The translations under genes were made by a program, and so were the position numbers. The notes below the pieces were generated by a model. It did not search any database. It worked only from the letters and a program-made list of their open reading frames with translations, and was not told where the DNA came from. From the IMG/VR virus record IMGVR_UViG_3300029268_002476, positions 1-34,489 of that record: a stretch of DNA of 34,489 bases; one strand, 5' to 3'. This document shows, piece after piece, positions 15,874-23,418 of this stretch (positions are counted from its first letter, which is position 1; the number at the start of each line of letters is the position of its first letter). The stretch comes from a virus.

Positions 15874-16818
15874 GGTTTCCTCCTCGTTTCGGGCCGGCAG
15901 ATCAGCCAATGCCCTGATAAATTTCCCGCCGGCGGCGGGCCTCGTGACCACATCCACGCCGATGACCCGGTTGAACTTGTAGATGTTCATGCATTCCTTG
16001 CCATCGACCGTTTCCTTTTTCGCCCGGACGGCCGCGTCCCACGACAGGCCGTAGACCGGTGCGCCCGCGTCCATCGCGGCGAGCATGTTTTTTCCCAACT
16101 GCTTGAAGCTGTCGAGGAAGTGGACCACCCCCTTAAGCCCCTCTCCGGCGACGTACCGGACGTTGTCCAGCCAGCCGGCCTTGTTCTTCACCAGCAGTTC
16201 CTTGACGTCGGCCAGCGGGCCGCGGACGTGGGTGGCGCCCTTGCCGGGCAGTTCGTAGAGATTGATGTCCGACTTTTCGAAGAGCCCCTCGTCAACGGCC
16301 GCGCGCAGAGCTTCTTCCCGGATATGCCAGCCGTTCCGGGTGTGCCCCGCCTCGCAGACCGTCACGTCCCAGGACGATCCCTCGACGTCCTTTGCGGCCC
16401 CGATGAGCATCACGAGGCCTACGCTGTCGGCATCATCGACGACGAGCACTTCCTGTACCGAGCGCACCTCGATGTATTGCTGCTCCACCTCGACGTGGTT
16501 CTCGCCGAGCTTCACTTCGCCGTCCAGGATCGACCACCCGGCCTTGTAGTATTTGCCGTCCCGCTCATAGATCAGGTAGGAGGGAAAGACCTCCCGGACC
16601 CAGGTCCGCGCGGGCTCGATGCCGTCGCTTTCCCCGGGCGGCGTGAAAAGCTTCCGGACCGCCTCCCAAAGCATGTCGCGGATCCGGTCCAGGGACAGAT
16701 CCACGGCCATTCCGGCAAGGGTTTCGACCTCGGCGTCCGTGAGCTTGTCGATATCCTTCCCGGCGAGCAGATCCGGCCGTTTGTCCCGGATCATCTTGAG
16801 CAATGCTGCTTTGTTCAT
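14296..16818 (-). CDS. Prohead protease / major capsid protein fusion
   Basis: 840 residues in a single open frame. Residues ~70-310 read as a prohead protease: WVREVFPSYLIYERDGKYYK, an ATHVRG motif with candidate catalytic His197, GLSWDA with candidate Ser259, and the closing VDVVTRPAAGG at 288-298. Residues 316-840 read as an HK97-fold major capsid protein, including LTITRKTIINDDLSIVQRLI and a C-terminal KIRHKIRHEYAGAVIDYRTGY. The protease normally clears scaffold from the prohead. Internal Met316 has its own strong ribosome binding site (separate entry), so separate capsid protein is probably also made. A ~40-residue module opens both halves. Protease/capsid fusions are known in phages. 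A 22-base gap separates it from the 124-residue gene. Confidence 0.85.
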   Translation of the reverse strand: MNKAALLKMIRDKRPDLLAGKDIDKLTDAEVETLAGMAVDLSLDRIRDMLWEAVRKLFTPPGESDGIEPARTWVREVFPSYLIYERDGKYYKAGWSILDGEVKLGENHVEVEQQYIEVRSVQEVLVVDDADSVGLVMLIGAAKDVEGSSWDVTVCEAGHTRNGWHIREEALRAAVDEGLFEKSDINLYELPGKGATHVRGPLADVKELLVKNKAGWLDNVRYVAGEGLKGVVHFLDSFKQLGKNMLAAMDAGAPVYGLSWDAAVRAKKETVDGKECMNIYKFNRVIGVDVVTRPAAGGKFIRALADLPARNEEETMKKSLWDLIMKLRPDLLKGKVFDTATDQEVGAIAQMAIDEPRSGFQVDPATLATKQELQVMACGMALDRELAKSELPEIAQARIRTTFAGHAFMDADLTKAIADEKDYLAKINTTAEPTPVSISGISVGLGTYERACMACDHLFGLTGAELSTLAGMRRLDNQPFFQDVRSTQDLAGYDQVPAFRSLREMYAFFTGDAEVNGRFERRNLPSELRSRMDITSATFSFVLGNTMARRLVASYRDAKFREDLLISIRKPVRDFRAQEAVLVGGFSDLSTVDPEAADYAEIGGVTDEESTYTVGQKGNILTITRKTIINDDLSIVQRLINGLGRAARRTHAKYVWNFAVANANCSDGTAWFTGGGAHVNLGAAALTHATALIAYKALAAMTEKDSSERLGLLDDPSILPNLVGPIDLMETIQKIATEEFYYTGNDLTTKVPNPLRGKVNPVVLSLLTDATDWYMILPPGVADVVEMGYLNGREEPELFMADSPQSEQVFVADKIRHKIRHEYAGAVIDYRTGYKAVVAG
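15879..15884 (-). promoter_or_regulatory. Internal Shine-Dalgarno inside the protease-capsid frame
   Basis: AGGAGG on the minus strand, 5 bases before an in-frame ATG at 15873. In the protein it encodes part of an NEEET run between the protease and capsid halves. It looks like the original start region of a once separate capsid gene, kept after loss of the intervening stop. Confidence 0.75.
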
Positions 16819-16840
16819 GACTCCTCCTTACGCCGCCCCA

Positions 16841-17215
16841 TTATTTTTTGGCCGCGCCCGTGATGGGCTTGCGCTTTGCGGCCGGATTGATCCCGGTAAC
16901 GGAGATCTGGTCCAGGGCCTCGACCTTGTCGCCAGCCTTGAAGCGGACCTTCTTGCCGCCGTTGGTGACGATCGTCGCCACTCCGTCCTTGACGGCGCTT
17001 CCGACCACGTATTTGGAAACGATCCCGTAGGCCTCGCAAGCCGCGGCGATCAAATCCAGGGCGGTGCCAATGCCGTCAGATTTGTTCGAAATGTCGATCC
17101 CGGCGCCTTTGGCCAGCTCTTCGAGTGCCGCCTTCGTGATGTCCTCGTAGACCTTCCCGGCCAACAATTCAGGCTGTTTCCCCTGAATCAGATCCCACAA
17201 TTGCTTTTTGTTCAT
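16841..17215 (-). CDS. Small head-region protein with capsid N-terminal module
   Basis: 124 residues. The first ~40 (LWDLIQGKQPELLAGK, then a DITKAALEELAKGA helix) match the N-terminal modules of the downstream fusion protein at residues 1-40 and 316-355. The C-terminal half is predicted beta-rich (KYVVGSAVKDGVATIVTNGG, KKVRFKAGDKVEALD). It lies between the Mu F-like gene and the protease/capsid gene, where scaffolding or prohead accessory proteins occur. The shared module suggests it is packed into or templates the prohead. No family is recognised; the role is inference. Confidence 0.6.
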   Translation of the reverse strand: MNKKQLWDLIQGKQPELLAGKVYEDITKAALEELAKGAGIDISNKSDGIGTALDLIAAACEAYGIVSKYVVGSAVKDGVATIVTNGGKKVRFKAGDKVEALDQISVTGINPAAKRKPITGAAKK

Positions 17216-17248
17216 GTTCGTTGCTCCTTTCGTCTCAATGGTTTATGG

Positions 17249-18061
17249 TCACGCCCAGCTCGACATATACGGCACGGTGTAACAACTGCAATTGATCGTG
17301 TTCTTCGCGGATCCCGCCGGATCCCGCGGGTACATCAGTTGTTCGCCGCCGACGTTGAACGGCTCGCTCACGTTCCGGATCTGGCCGACGGCCGCCAGGT
17401 GCGAAGGGCGCGGCATCCGGACATTCTGCCCGTGGAACCACTGCTTCTGCAGACCCGGGATCAGCTTTGCCGCCTCCGTCAGGCGCGCCTGGGATGCCAT
17501 TTCGAGGACGCGGCCGGCCTCCGTCCGGGTAATCGTCTCGGCGCGCTTGGCGATGCTCGTGAAGATCGATTTATCCTTCAGGTTTTTTCCCACGGCTTCC
17601 ATCACCTCGAACGGTGTTTTCTGTCCCATGAGCCCCATCGTGATTTCGTTGTTGATCCTGAGCGCGGCGTCTTTCGCCAGCCCCTTGATCAGGTCGGCGC
17701 CATAGCCCTGCATGATGCTGAGGACCGTCGTGTCGATCGCCGGGAAGGACGCATATATGCCGACCTCGCGGATGGGTGCGTCCACGATGTTGATGCCGTC
17801 TTCGAAAAAAGAGCGCTGCGCCTCCCGGAGTTCCACGCCGTATTTGTCTCCGAACTGCTGTAGTGCCCGTTCGATCGCGTTTTTCAGCTCCGGCAGCCGA
17901 TAGGCCTGCCACTCCGTCGAGGCGACCGTCGCGGCGACCTCCTTTCGGGCGGCGGCGAGGAGCTCGATTACCTTCGCCACCGCGGCATCTTCCAGGCTTT
18001 GCGCCTGAGCGATCAGCTCCTTGACCTTCCGGTCGAAGGCGATTTCTTTTTTACTGCGCAT
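17249..18061 (-). CDS. Mu F-like minor head protein
   Basis: 270 residues. The C-terminal part (about 215-265) has the signature of the Mu gpF / SPP1 gp7 family: RMPRPSHLAA, a GGEQLMYPRDPAGSA segment and TINCSC. An ITRTEAGRVLEMASQARL helix comes before it. The N-terminal half is a long Lys/Ala/Glu-rich helix. Members sit inside the head near the portal and may travel with the DNA. The start overlaps the end of the portal gene by 11 bases and has GGAGG 6-7 bases upstream. Family assignment is strong; the exact role in the virion is unproven. Confidence 0.88.
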   Translation of the reverse strand: MRSKKEIAFDRKVKELIAQAQSLEDAAVAKVIELLAAARKEVAATVASTEWQAYRLPELKNAIERALQQFGDKYGVELREAQRSFFEDGINIVDAPIREVGIYASFPAIDTTVLSIMQGYGADLIKGLAKDAALRINNEITMGLMGQKTPFEVMEAVGKNLKDKSIFTSIAKRAETITRTEAGRVLEMASQARLTEAAKLIPGLQKQWFHGQNVRMPRPSHLAAVGQIRNVSEPFNVGGEQLMYPRDPAGSAKNTINCSCYTVPYMSSWA

Positions 18062-19511
18062 TGTCGCCTCCGGGTCCGCCGCTCCGCAGCGCTTCCTTCA
18101 GTTTGTCGGCCAGCAGTTTGTCGTAGTCCTTTTCCTCTTCCTTCGGCGCCGCCGCGGCCGCGTCGATCTGCGTCTGCGGGTCGATCTCGTAGCCGAGGTA
18201 CGAGGCAAAGAAGCAGAAGAGCTTGGTCGCCTCGTCCGGCGTTATCCACTTGTTGTTTTGGGCAATTGTGAGCGCCGTGGTGAGCTGCGGGACGCCGTTT
18301 ACCAGCGTCGTAAGATCCCGTTTGGAGACCTCGGGCATCGTCGCCGTGACTTCCGCTTCGGCCTTTCCCTCGCCCAGACGGCGATGGATGACGGCCTGGT
18401 CGCGGACGAACCGGCCTATATCCTCCAGGAGGCTCTGGTACAAATGGCTCCGGGAATCCAGATCGGCGATCGGCACCTGGCCGAACTGCTCCGCCTCTGT
18501 CTGGTAGGCCTTCCCGCCCTCCCCGAACCAGGACGACGGCCGGCCTGCGCCGCCCATGACGATCGACTTTCCCATGTCGAACCCGCCCTTGAAATCGGCT
18601 GCCTTGATGTCCGGCGCGACGGCGTCCCATTCGACATTTTCATTATGGGCACGGATCGCCCCGGGCTCCGGCGGCGGGTTGTCGCGCAGCCAGTCGCGGA
18701 TCTGGTCCGCGTTCATGCCCTTGAGCGTCACGTCCCAGACGAAATTCAGCAGGAACTCCGCCCGCTCCAGGTAATTGAACCCGTAGCGTTCGAGACCGTC
18801 AATCCAGTCGAACAGCGTCAGGTAATCGCTCCGCCCACGCGGCGAGTTCGGCGGGGCGTTGATCCGGTAAAAGAAGCACTCGCCGTCCAGGCGGCCGAAA
18901 GCCTTAGCGGTAAGTTCGGCGCTTTCCCGGACGGTGTTCAGCTTCCGGGTGTCGCGTCCGGCCCGGCTGCGCAACTCGATCAGCATGTGCTCCTCGATGT
19001 TCTCCGGGTTCACGAGCACGTCGACGATATCGGAGGGGTCCTCATAGGCCAGCGTTACCGCTCCATTGTAGGGGTTGACGACGACCGGCCAGATCTGTTC
19101 GCCCAGGATCGAGAGCCACATGCACCGATCCGGGAATCTCAGGTTGAGCTTGGTTTTCAGCGTGAAGGCGTCCAGGACCTCCTGGACGTCCGGATCGTCG
19201 GACGTCAGCTTGATCGGTCCGGAGAAGATGAACGATTTGTCCATCACCGCCAGGCGGCGCATCATCAGGCTGTTGTCCCACATGAAGTAGGCGATCTCGA
19301 ACATCCGGTCCTGCGCCATCGGCATCAGGTCCCGCAGGCGCGAGTCGAACCCGGACATCCGACGGTATCCCTCGTTTTTCGGGTCGTAGTTCGCGGAGAC
19401 CGGGAGCGCCATCTTTGCCCGCTGGATCTCCTCGGCGATGATGGTCCGGATTTCGGTATCGTTTTTCAGCCCCGGGGCCAGGTACCTGGCTATGGTTTCC
19501 CGAAATCTCAT
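18051..19511 (-). CDS. Portal protein
   Basis: 486 residues. ATG at 19511 is preferred because GGAGG lies 7-8 bases upstream; a longer in-frame start lacks this. The protein has the portal layout: an N-terminal alpha/beta clip (MRRLAVMDKSFIFSGPIKL near 85), a central segment with GRSDYLTLFDWIDGLERYGF near 230, and a C-terminal helix-rich part ending in an acidic/Lys tail (APKEEEKDYDKLL). It corresponds to Mu gp29 by order (terminase, portal, F-like). The portal forms the dodecameric DNA gate of the head. Its start overlaps the stop of a 49-codon gene as ATGA. Confidence 0.85.
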   Translation of the reverse strand: MRFRETIARYLAPGLKNDTEIRTIIAEEIQRAKMALPVSANYDPKNEGYRRMSGFDSRLRDLMPMAQDRMFEIAYFMWDNSLMMRRLAVMDKSFIFSGPIKLTSDDPDVQEVLDAFTLKTKLNLRFPDRCMWLSILGEQIWPVVVNPYNGAVTLAYEDPSDIVDVLVNPENIEEHMLIELRSRAGRDTRKLNTVRESAELTAKAFGRLDGECFFYRINAPPNSPRGRSDYLTLFDWIDGLERYGFNYLERAEFLLNFVWDVTLKGMNADQIRDWLRDNPPPEPGAIRAHNENVEWDAVAPDIKAADFKGGFDMGKSIVMGGAGRPSSWFGEGGKAYQTEAEQFGQVPIADLDSRSHLYQSLLEDIGRFVRDQAVIHRRLGEGKAEAEVTATMPEVSKRDLTTLVNGVPQLTTALTIAQNNKWITPDEATKLFCFFASYLGYEIDPQTQIDAAAAAPKEEEKDYDKLLADKLKEALRSGGPGGDNAQ

Positions 19512-19657
19512 CGGCCACCCTCCATCGCCGTCCGGCTTCCCCTCAAATCTCCCCAAAAAACGCCGCTTGACAGGTGTCTAACAGTTGTCAAGGGGGTTCC
19601 CGGCTCGTAGTGGCCGTTCGGAAAGAAAATCGATCCTGGGGCATTTTTGCGCATCAT
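19508..19657 (-). CDS. Short coupled gene between terminase and portal (49 residues)
   Basis: 49 residues. Its ATG shares one base with the terminase stop (TGATG) and its stop overlaps the portal start (ATGA). GGAGG precedes the ATG by about 7 bases. Such exact fit at both ends over a 145-base gap is unlikely by chance. The protein begins MMRKNAPGSIFFPNGHYEPG and continues TPLTTVRHLSSGVFWGDLRG, a balanced composition with no membrane segment. No family is recognised. It may help packaging or portal assembly, or serve mainly to couple translation from terminase to portal. Confidence 0.65.
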   Translation of the reverse strand: MMRKNAPGSIFFPNGHYEPGTPLTTVRHLSSGVFWGDLRGSRTAMEGGR

Positions 19658-21240
19658 CATGCCGCCCTCCGGAACCTGCCGAAAAGCCCCCCGGCCTTTG
19701 CCAGGGATCCGTAAACCCGCCCGCTGGTCGTCTGTCGTTTTTCGGGCTCCCTCCCCAGGCTCACCGCCTCCACGCCCTGGACCATGCTCACCGCCCCCTC
19801 GAGGGCGTCCGGCCCGTCGTCGTGAACGTTCTTGTTGAGGACGTAGATGAGCTGCTCGACGAGCGTGTCCTGGTCGCTATGGTGCTTCCGGAACTTCAGC
19901 TTTCCGTATTCGACCAGGTAGCTGAGGGTGCCGACGATCCGGGCCTCCTTGTTCGTCGAATGGGTGATCGGCCTCCAGGGGAGGAACCGGCCGACCTCCC
20001 GGGCGTAGTTGTTGATAGCCTCGTGGAGGAAGTCCTGGAGCATGTTCTCCTCGATGCCCACCGGGGCAGGGTATTCGTCATGCTGCCGGTAGGCGGCGGC
20101 GAACATCTCGCCGGGCGAGGAGTGCCGGATCCAGGCATGGAGCACATAGGTGATCATCTTCTCCCGGTCGCGGCCCACGGTGACGATGGCCTTGAAGTCG
20201 TTCTGCTCGCCGTTCTTCGCCGACGGATCGACAAAGGTCGCCACCTCCAGCGTCTTACCGGCGATCTCTTCAATTTCGTAATAGCCGTGATCATCGAACC
20301 ATGTCTCCGGGAAGGGGGATCCCTCGGCCCCGGTCAGGTTCATCATCTCGGCGTTGAAATCAACGGACCCCATCTGCTGGCGCTTCTTTTCGAGACGCTC
20401 GGGAGGCCAGAGCGCCGGCCAGAGAGGACGCTGATCCGGCTTGCCGTAGTCCAGCCAGGCGCGATAGACCCGGCTGACGTAGAGCGTGTTTCCGTCCTCG
20501 CCCTTCATGGCAATGAACTGGGCCAGGACGCTTTTGGGGTGGAAGAGGTTCCCGACCATGATGAACGTATAGCCCGCGCCCATCGAGCCGATGACGGCCC
20601 GCTTCAGCCAGCGGATTCCGCCTTCGACGAGCTTCGGGTTCTCGACGTTCTCGTCGTTCTCAAAATCGTCCACCACGGCGAAGTCCGGGCGGTGCTGCCG
20701 GTTCTTCAACCCCCGGACCTTTTCACCACGACCACGGGCGAGGATGCGCACGCCGTTGGCCGTCGTGAAGTCGTTCGATTTCCAGGGCGCTCCCCGGAAG
20801 TCTCCAAAGTCGTTCTTCAGCCTGGGGTTCTCCTCCAGCTCCAGGCGGATTGGAAGGCTGAATCCGGTGGCCTGGTCGTTCGTGTCCGAGATGATCAGTT
20901 GAAACCAGCGAAGCGCGAAGCATACGTTCCGGATCGGCACGGCGAAGGTAAAGAATGTTGATTTGGCATGCTCGCGCGGGGCGGCGCAGAATACGGACTC
21001 GTCCCGGATCTCCGTCAGCTCTTCCCATTCGTGATGGAACTCGCCGAACTCGGCCGTGAAATAATGAGGCAGATAGGTGGCGCAGAAATAGAGCAGGTCA
21101 TGCCTCGCCCTTTCCTTGCGGGCTTTCTGTTTGGCCGGCGTGTCGTCCTCGAACGGGGAGACGGACTCCGATATCCAGACCTTGAGTTTGTCCGCCCACT
21201 GGTCGAAACGATTTTCTGTAATCTCAGGTCGCTTGCGCAT
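19657..21240 (-). CDS. Terminase large subunit (Mu gp28-like)
   Basis: 527 residues. Packages DNA into the prohead using an ATPase and cuts it with a nuclease. The ATPase half has a variant Walker A loop APREHAKST at 87-95, Walker B FAVVDDFEND at 187-196 (D191, D192) and a coupling-type FIMVGN segment near 226. The nuclease half has EVATFVDPSAKNGEQND with an acidic residue in the usual first position, and DDGPDALEGAVSM near 475, the typical last acidic motif. In Mu-type phages the enzyme packages from the prophage end by headful. Order (small subunit, large subunit, portal) agrees. Start overlaps the previous gene by 17 bases. Confidence 0.92.
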   Translation of the reverse strand: MRKRPEITENRFDQWADKLKVWISESVSPFEDDTPAKQKARKERARHDLLYFCATYLPHYFTAEFGEFHHEWEELTEIRDESVFCAAPREHAKSTFFTFAVPIRNVCFALRWFQLIISDTNDQATGFSLPIRLELEENPRLKNDFGDFRGAPWKSNDFTTANGVRILARGRGEKVRGLKNRQHRPDFAVVDDFENDENVENPKLVEGGIRWLKRAVIGSMGAGYTFIMVGNLFHPKSVLAQFIAMKGEDGNTLYVSRVYRAWLDYGKPDQRPLWPALWPPERLEKKRQQMGSVDFNAEMMNLTGAEGSPFPETWFDDHGYYEIEEIAGKTLEVATFVDPSAKNGEQNDFKAIVTVGRDREKMITYVLHAWIRHSSPGEMFAAAYRQHDEYPAPVGIEENMLQDFLHEAINNYAREVGRFLPWRPITHSTNKEARIVGTLSYLVEYGKLKFRKHHSDQDTLVEQLIYVLNKNVHDDGPDALEGAVSMVQGVEAVSLGREPEKRQTTSGRVYGSLAKAGGLFGRFRRAA

Positions 21241-21715
21241 GCTTTGTCTTGAACTCCACGATCAGTCCGTCGAAATTGTTTGCCAATACCTTGAGCCCCT
21301 CCGGGTCGTTCGCCCGGAGATATCCGGCGATGAATTCAACCGCCTCCATGAAGAGGGCGGGCCTGTCTATTCTCATCTTCTGGTTCTCGATCTCCCTGAA
21401 CTTCACGGCCAGCGCGCCGATTTTGGATAGGTTGTCCAGGGTCCCCCCCTCGATCGCGCCCGGCTGCCGCTCCTCGGCGAAAGTCAACTCGCGCTCCAGG
21501 AGCGCCTCCATCCGCAGGCCGAAAGAGGCTTTGCGCGCTCGGGCCTTGTCCCATTCGTCGAGGTCCTCGCCGGGCTTCTTCGTCTGCCCTTTCCAGACGG
21601 AGAGTGTCTGACGGGAGACATCCAGGGCCGCTTCGATCGCCGTGAGGGTTTTCCCGTCAATGTACATTTGACGGGCTACGGTCTCGATCTGGCTTTTTGC
21701 ACCCTTCTCAGCCAT
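21224..21715 (-). CDS. Terminase small subunit-like (Mu gp27-like)
   Basis: 163 residues from ATG 21715, which shares a base with the upstream stop (TGATG). The N-terminal region (YIDGKTLTAIEAALDVSRQT, about 16-35) is a helix-turn-helix as in small terminase DNA-binding domains. The rest is helical with an acidic-basic pattern. In Mu, gp27 occupies this place before gp28. Small subunits bind packaging-start DNA and hand it to the large subunit. Assigned from HTH and order. Confidence 0.75.
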   Translation of the reverse strand: MAEKGAKSQIETVARQMYIDGKTLTAIEAALDVSRQTLSVWKGQTKKPGEDLDEWDKARARKASFGLRMEALLERELTFAEERQPGAIEGGTLDNLSKIGALAVKFREIENQKMRIDRPALFMEAVEFIAGYLRANDPEGLKVLANNFDGLIVEFKTKHAQAT

Positions 21716-21960
21716 CAGGTCAGCTCCTCGTCCAGGCGGCGGATCTCCTCGATGGCGGCTGCCAGCTCGCCCCATTTTTCTTTAAGATCGTCCCACTGGT
21801 CGTCCACCTCGGGGATCGGCAGATCCTCGGGCCTATTCAGGCTGCAATCGAGGTTGAAGCAGATCAGTCGGCAGAGCGATTTGATATCTCCGCGGAGCCG
21901 CTTGGCGGTGAACTCCAGGTTGGTCTTCTTCATGCGCCGCGTCTCATTCTGTAGGCTCAT
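21715..21960 (-). CDS. Small helical protein before terminase (Mu gp26-like position)
   Basis: 81 residues, nearly all helical: an N-terminal basic stretch (MKKTNLEFTAKRLRGDIKSL), two cysteines near 30-40, and a C-terminal WDDLKEKWGELAAAIEEIRR helix. It lies between the membrane protein and the small terminase, the place of Mu gp25/gp26. No function can be stated. Spacing of 2 bases from the previous stop indicates the same transcript. Confidence 0.6.
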   Translation of the reverse strand: MSLQNETRRMKKTNLEFTAKRLRGDIKSLCRLICFNLDCSLNRPEDLPIPEVDDQWDDLKEKWGELAAAIEEIRRLDEELT

Positions 21961-21962
21961 CT

Positions 21963-22286
21963 TTATTTCAACCTCTCCGTGATCCGTTGGAAGCAGGGGA
22001 TACGACCTCTGAGATACTGCGTAAGCTCGACGGTCGCCGAGGTGGAAAGCCGGATCGTATCGACCTGCTCGCCGGCGATCTTGTCGTATTTTTGGACCAG
22101 TTTGACGTTGTTCTCGTACATCGCAAGCGCGGCGTTATGCCGCTTTTCCATCGACCGGGAAACGTAATACATCATGATCCAGGGACCGAAGACGATGGCG
22201 AAGACGATCGATCCGATCTCCCAGGTTCCGACCTTGGAAACGATGGCCGCGATGGCCGTCAACGCCGCGATTTGCTCCGGACTCAT
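21963..22286 (-). CDS. One-pass membrane protein of the lysis region
   Basis: 107 residues. Residues ~25-42 (GSIVFAIVFGPWIMMYYV) form one clear membrane segment, preceded by a weaker hydrophobic helix (7-20) and followed by a charged, helical cytoplasmic or periplasmic tail. The start overlaps the cysteine hydrolase stop by 4 bases (ATGA). Position at the end of the lysis genes suggests a holin, anti-holin or related membrane-disrupting protein. The long tail is unlike small holins, so a holin call is tentative. No lipobox or spanin pair is seen nearby. Confidence 0.55.
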   Translation of the reverse strand: MSPEQIAALTAIAAIVSKVGTWEIGSIVFAIVFGPWIMMYYVSRSMEKRHNAALAMYENNVKLVQKYDKIAGEQVDTIRLSTSATVELTQYLRGRIPCFQRITERLK

Positions 22287-22822
22287 TCGACTACCCCCTC
22301 GAACACGATTTCGTAGTACCGGCTGATCTTCCAGCGATCGACCAGGTTATCCGGATTTATGCCGTAGTGGTTTTGCATAAACCCGGATGCTTTATCCGGC
22401 CCGAGATGTTCCGCGCAACCCACCTCGAATTTCGCCGTCAGTTCCGAGCAGACAACGCGATCCCAGTGGATCCACTTCCCCATGCCAATCAGATGGAGGA
22501 GCAGCCGGGGCGCCGGATACCATTGACCGATGTGCTCGCGGATCTTGTTGAATCCGGCGGTATAGACCGGAAGGGTCATGTTGATGTTGCGAACGATGAG
22601 AACCCTTTCGCCCTTGTAGGCCTCCCAGAGGTTCTGGGATTTGACCGTCCAGAGGGATTCGAGCGTGGCCCCGTAGGGGTCGGTGATGATGCCTGTATGG
22701 GTATACGTCGATTCGTTATCGACGGATTTTGCCTTCTGGACGAAGTTGATTGCGATCCCGAGGGCCATCGGGTTTTTCGTGGCGAACTCGTCGCCAGGTC
22801 GGAGTGTGGGACGATCCATCAT
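22283..22822 (-). CDS. Permuted NlpC/P60-like (YiiX/YebB-type) cysteine hydrolase
   Basis: 179 residues from ATG 22822, which overlaps the muramidase stop as ATGA and has GGAGG 7-8 bases upstream. The order of motifs is that of circularly permuted papain-like hydrolases: RPGDEF near 8-13, catalytic-type His42 in TYTHTGII, an acidic Glu55 in ATLESLW, then Cys125 in RVVCSELTAKF. Such enzymes act on peptide or amide bonds, often of peptidoglycan. With the muramidase next door, a second cell-wall cleaving activity in lysis or in DNA entry is likely. No signal peptide is visible. Substrate is inference. Confidence 0.7.
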   Translation of the reverse strand: MMDRPTLRPGDEFATKNPMALGIAINFVQKAKSVDNESTYTHTGIITDPYGATLESLWTVKSQNLWEAYKGERVLIVRNINMTLPVYTAGFNKIREHIGQWYPAPRLLLHLIGMGKWIHWDRVVCSELTAKFEVGCAEHLGPDKASGFMQNHYGINPDNLVDRWKISRYYEIVFEGVVE

Positions 22823-23400
22823 GCTCGTTCCTCCTTCCGATAATCCTGGATGCGCTTGGTCCACCCCCGGGTAAACTTGAACTGCTCCGGATCGCTCTTC
22901 ACGCGGTTCATGATCTCCGCCAGAATCCCTTCATCCGCGATCGCGACGAAGTGGACGAACTGCATCCCATTCAGGGCAACCATGAGCGCCCGGGGATCCT
23001 TCGAGCACCATTTGTTGAGCAACCCGATGGTCTCCGATCCCATGACGCCATCTGTGGCCAATTTTTCGCCGAGGTATTCCAGGGCAAGCTGGGCAACGAG
23101 AGTCGCGCGGCCTGGTCCGGAGTTCACCGCCGTATCGAATATCTCGCTGGCGATGCAGGGATCCGTAATTTCGTGAAGCCGGAGAGGATTCCACAAGAAT
23201 GTTTTATAGATCGCCTTGGCCTGGACAATGGTCAGATCCTTGACGTCGGTAACGCCGCTGATGATCTTCAGATCCAGGGCGTGCCGAAACGTCTCCTCGG
23301 TGATCCCGCACTTTGTCCGCCCGCCATGATCGCAGCGGACATCCGCGAAGCCGCCTTCCAGGCTGATCGTCTGCTCAACAATGGGTTCAAAGTAATCCAC
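22819..23400 (-). CDS. GH108-type muramidase (endolysin)
   Basis: 193 residues, start GTG 23400 with AGGA about 10 bases upstream. The N-terminal motif SLEGGF (catalytic-type Glu15), DHGGRTKCGIT (24-34) and a following helix match the GH108 family (E-GG ... D-GG-T--GIT). The AVNSGPGRATLVAQ segment and a C-terminal peptidoglycan-binding-like half are also typical. It cuts the glycan of peptidoglycan to release phage. There is no signal peptide, so it needs a holin or other release. It is the first gene after the hairpin-rich leader and so probably the first late gene. Confidence 0.85.
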   Translation of the reverse strand: MDYFEPIVEQTISLEGGFADVRCDHGGRTKCGITEETFRHALDLKIISGVTDVKDLTIVQAKAIYKTFLWNPLRLHEITDPCIASEIFDTAVNSGPGRATLVAQLALEYLGEKLATDGVMGSETIGLLNKWCSKDPRALMVALNGMQFVHFVAIADEGILAEIMNRVKSDPEQFKFTRGWTKRIQDYRKEERA

Positions 23401-23418
23401 GGCTACCGTCCTTTTGGT

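Noticed and set aside
14296-16818. Sequencing error joining two genes
   Set aside because: The frame is continuous without indel at the joint, the joint text is natural, and protease/capsid fusions are known. An error cannot be fully excluded for a lost stop codon.
15448-16863. 471-codon open frame on the plus strand
   Set aside because: Opposite the protease/capsid gene, with shadow-type composition and no domain.
18021-19610. 529-codon open frame on the plus strand
   Set aside because: It lies opposite the portal gene. The high-GC codon use of the portal leaves the opposite strand open; the translation is rich in Arg/Val/Asp with no recognisable motif.
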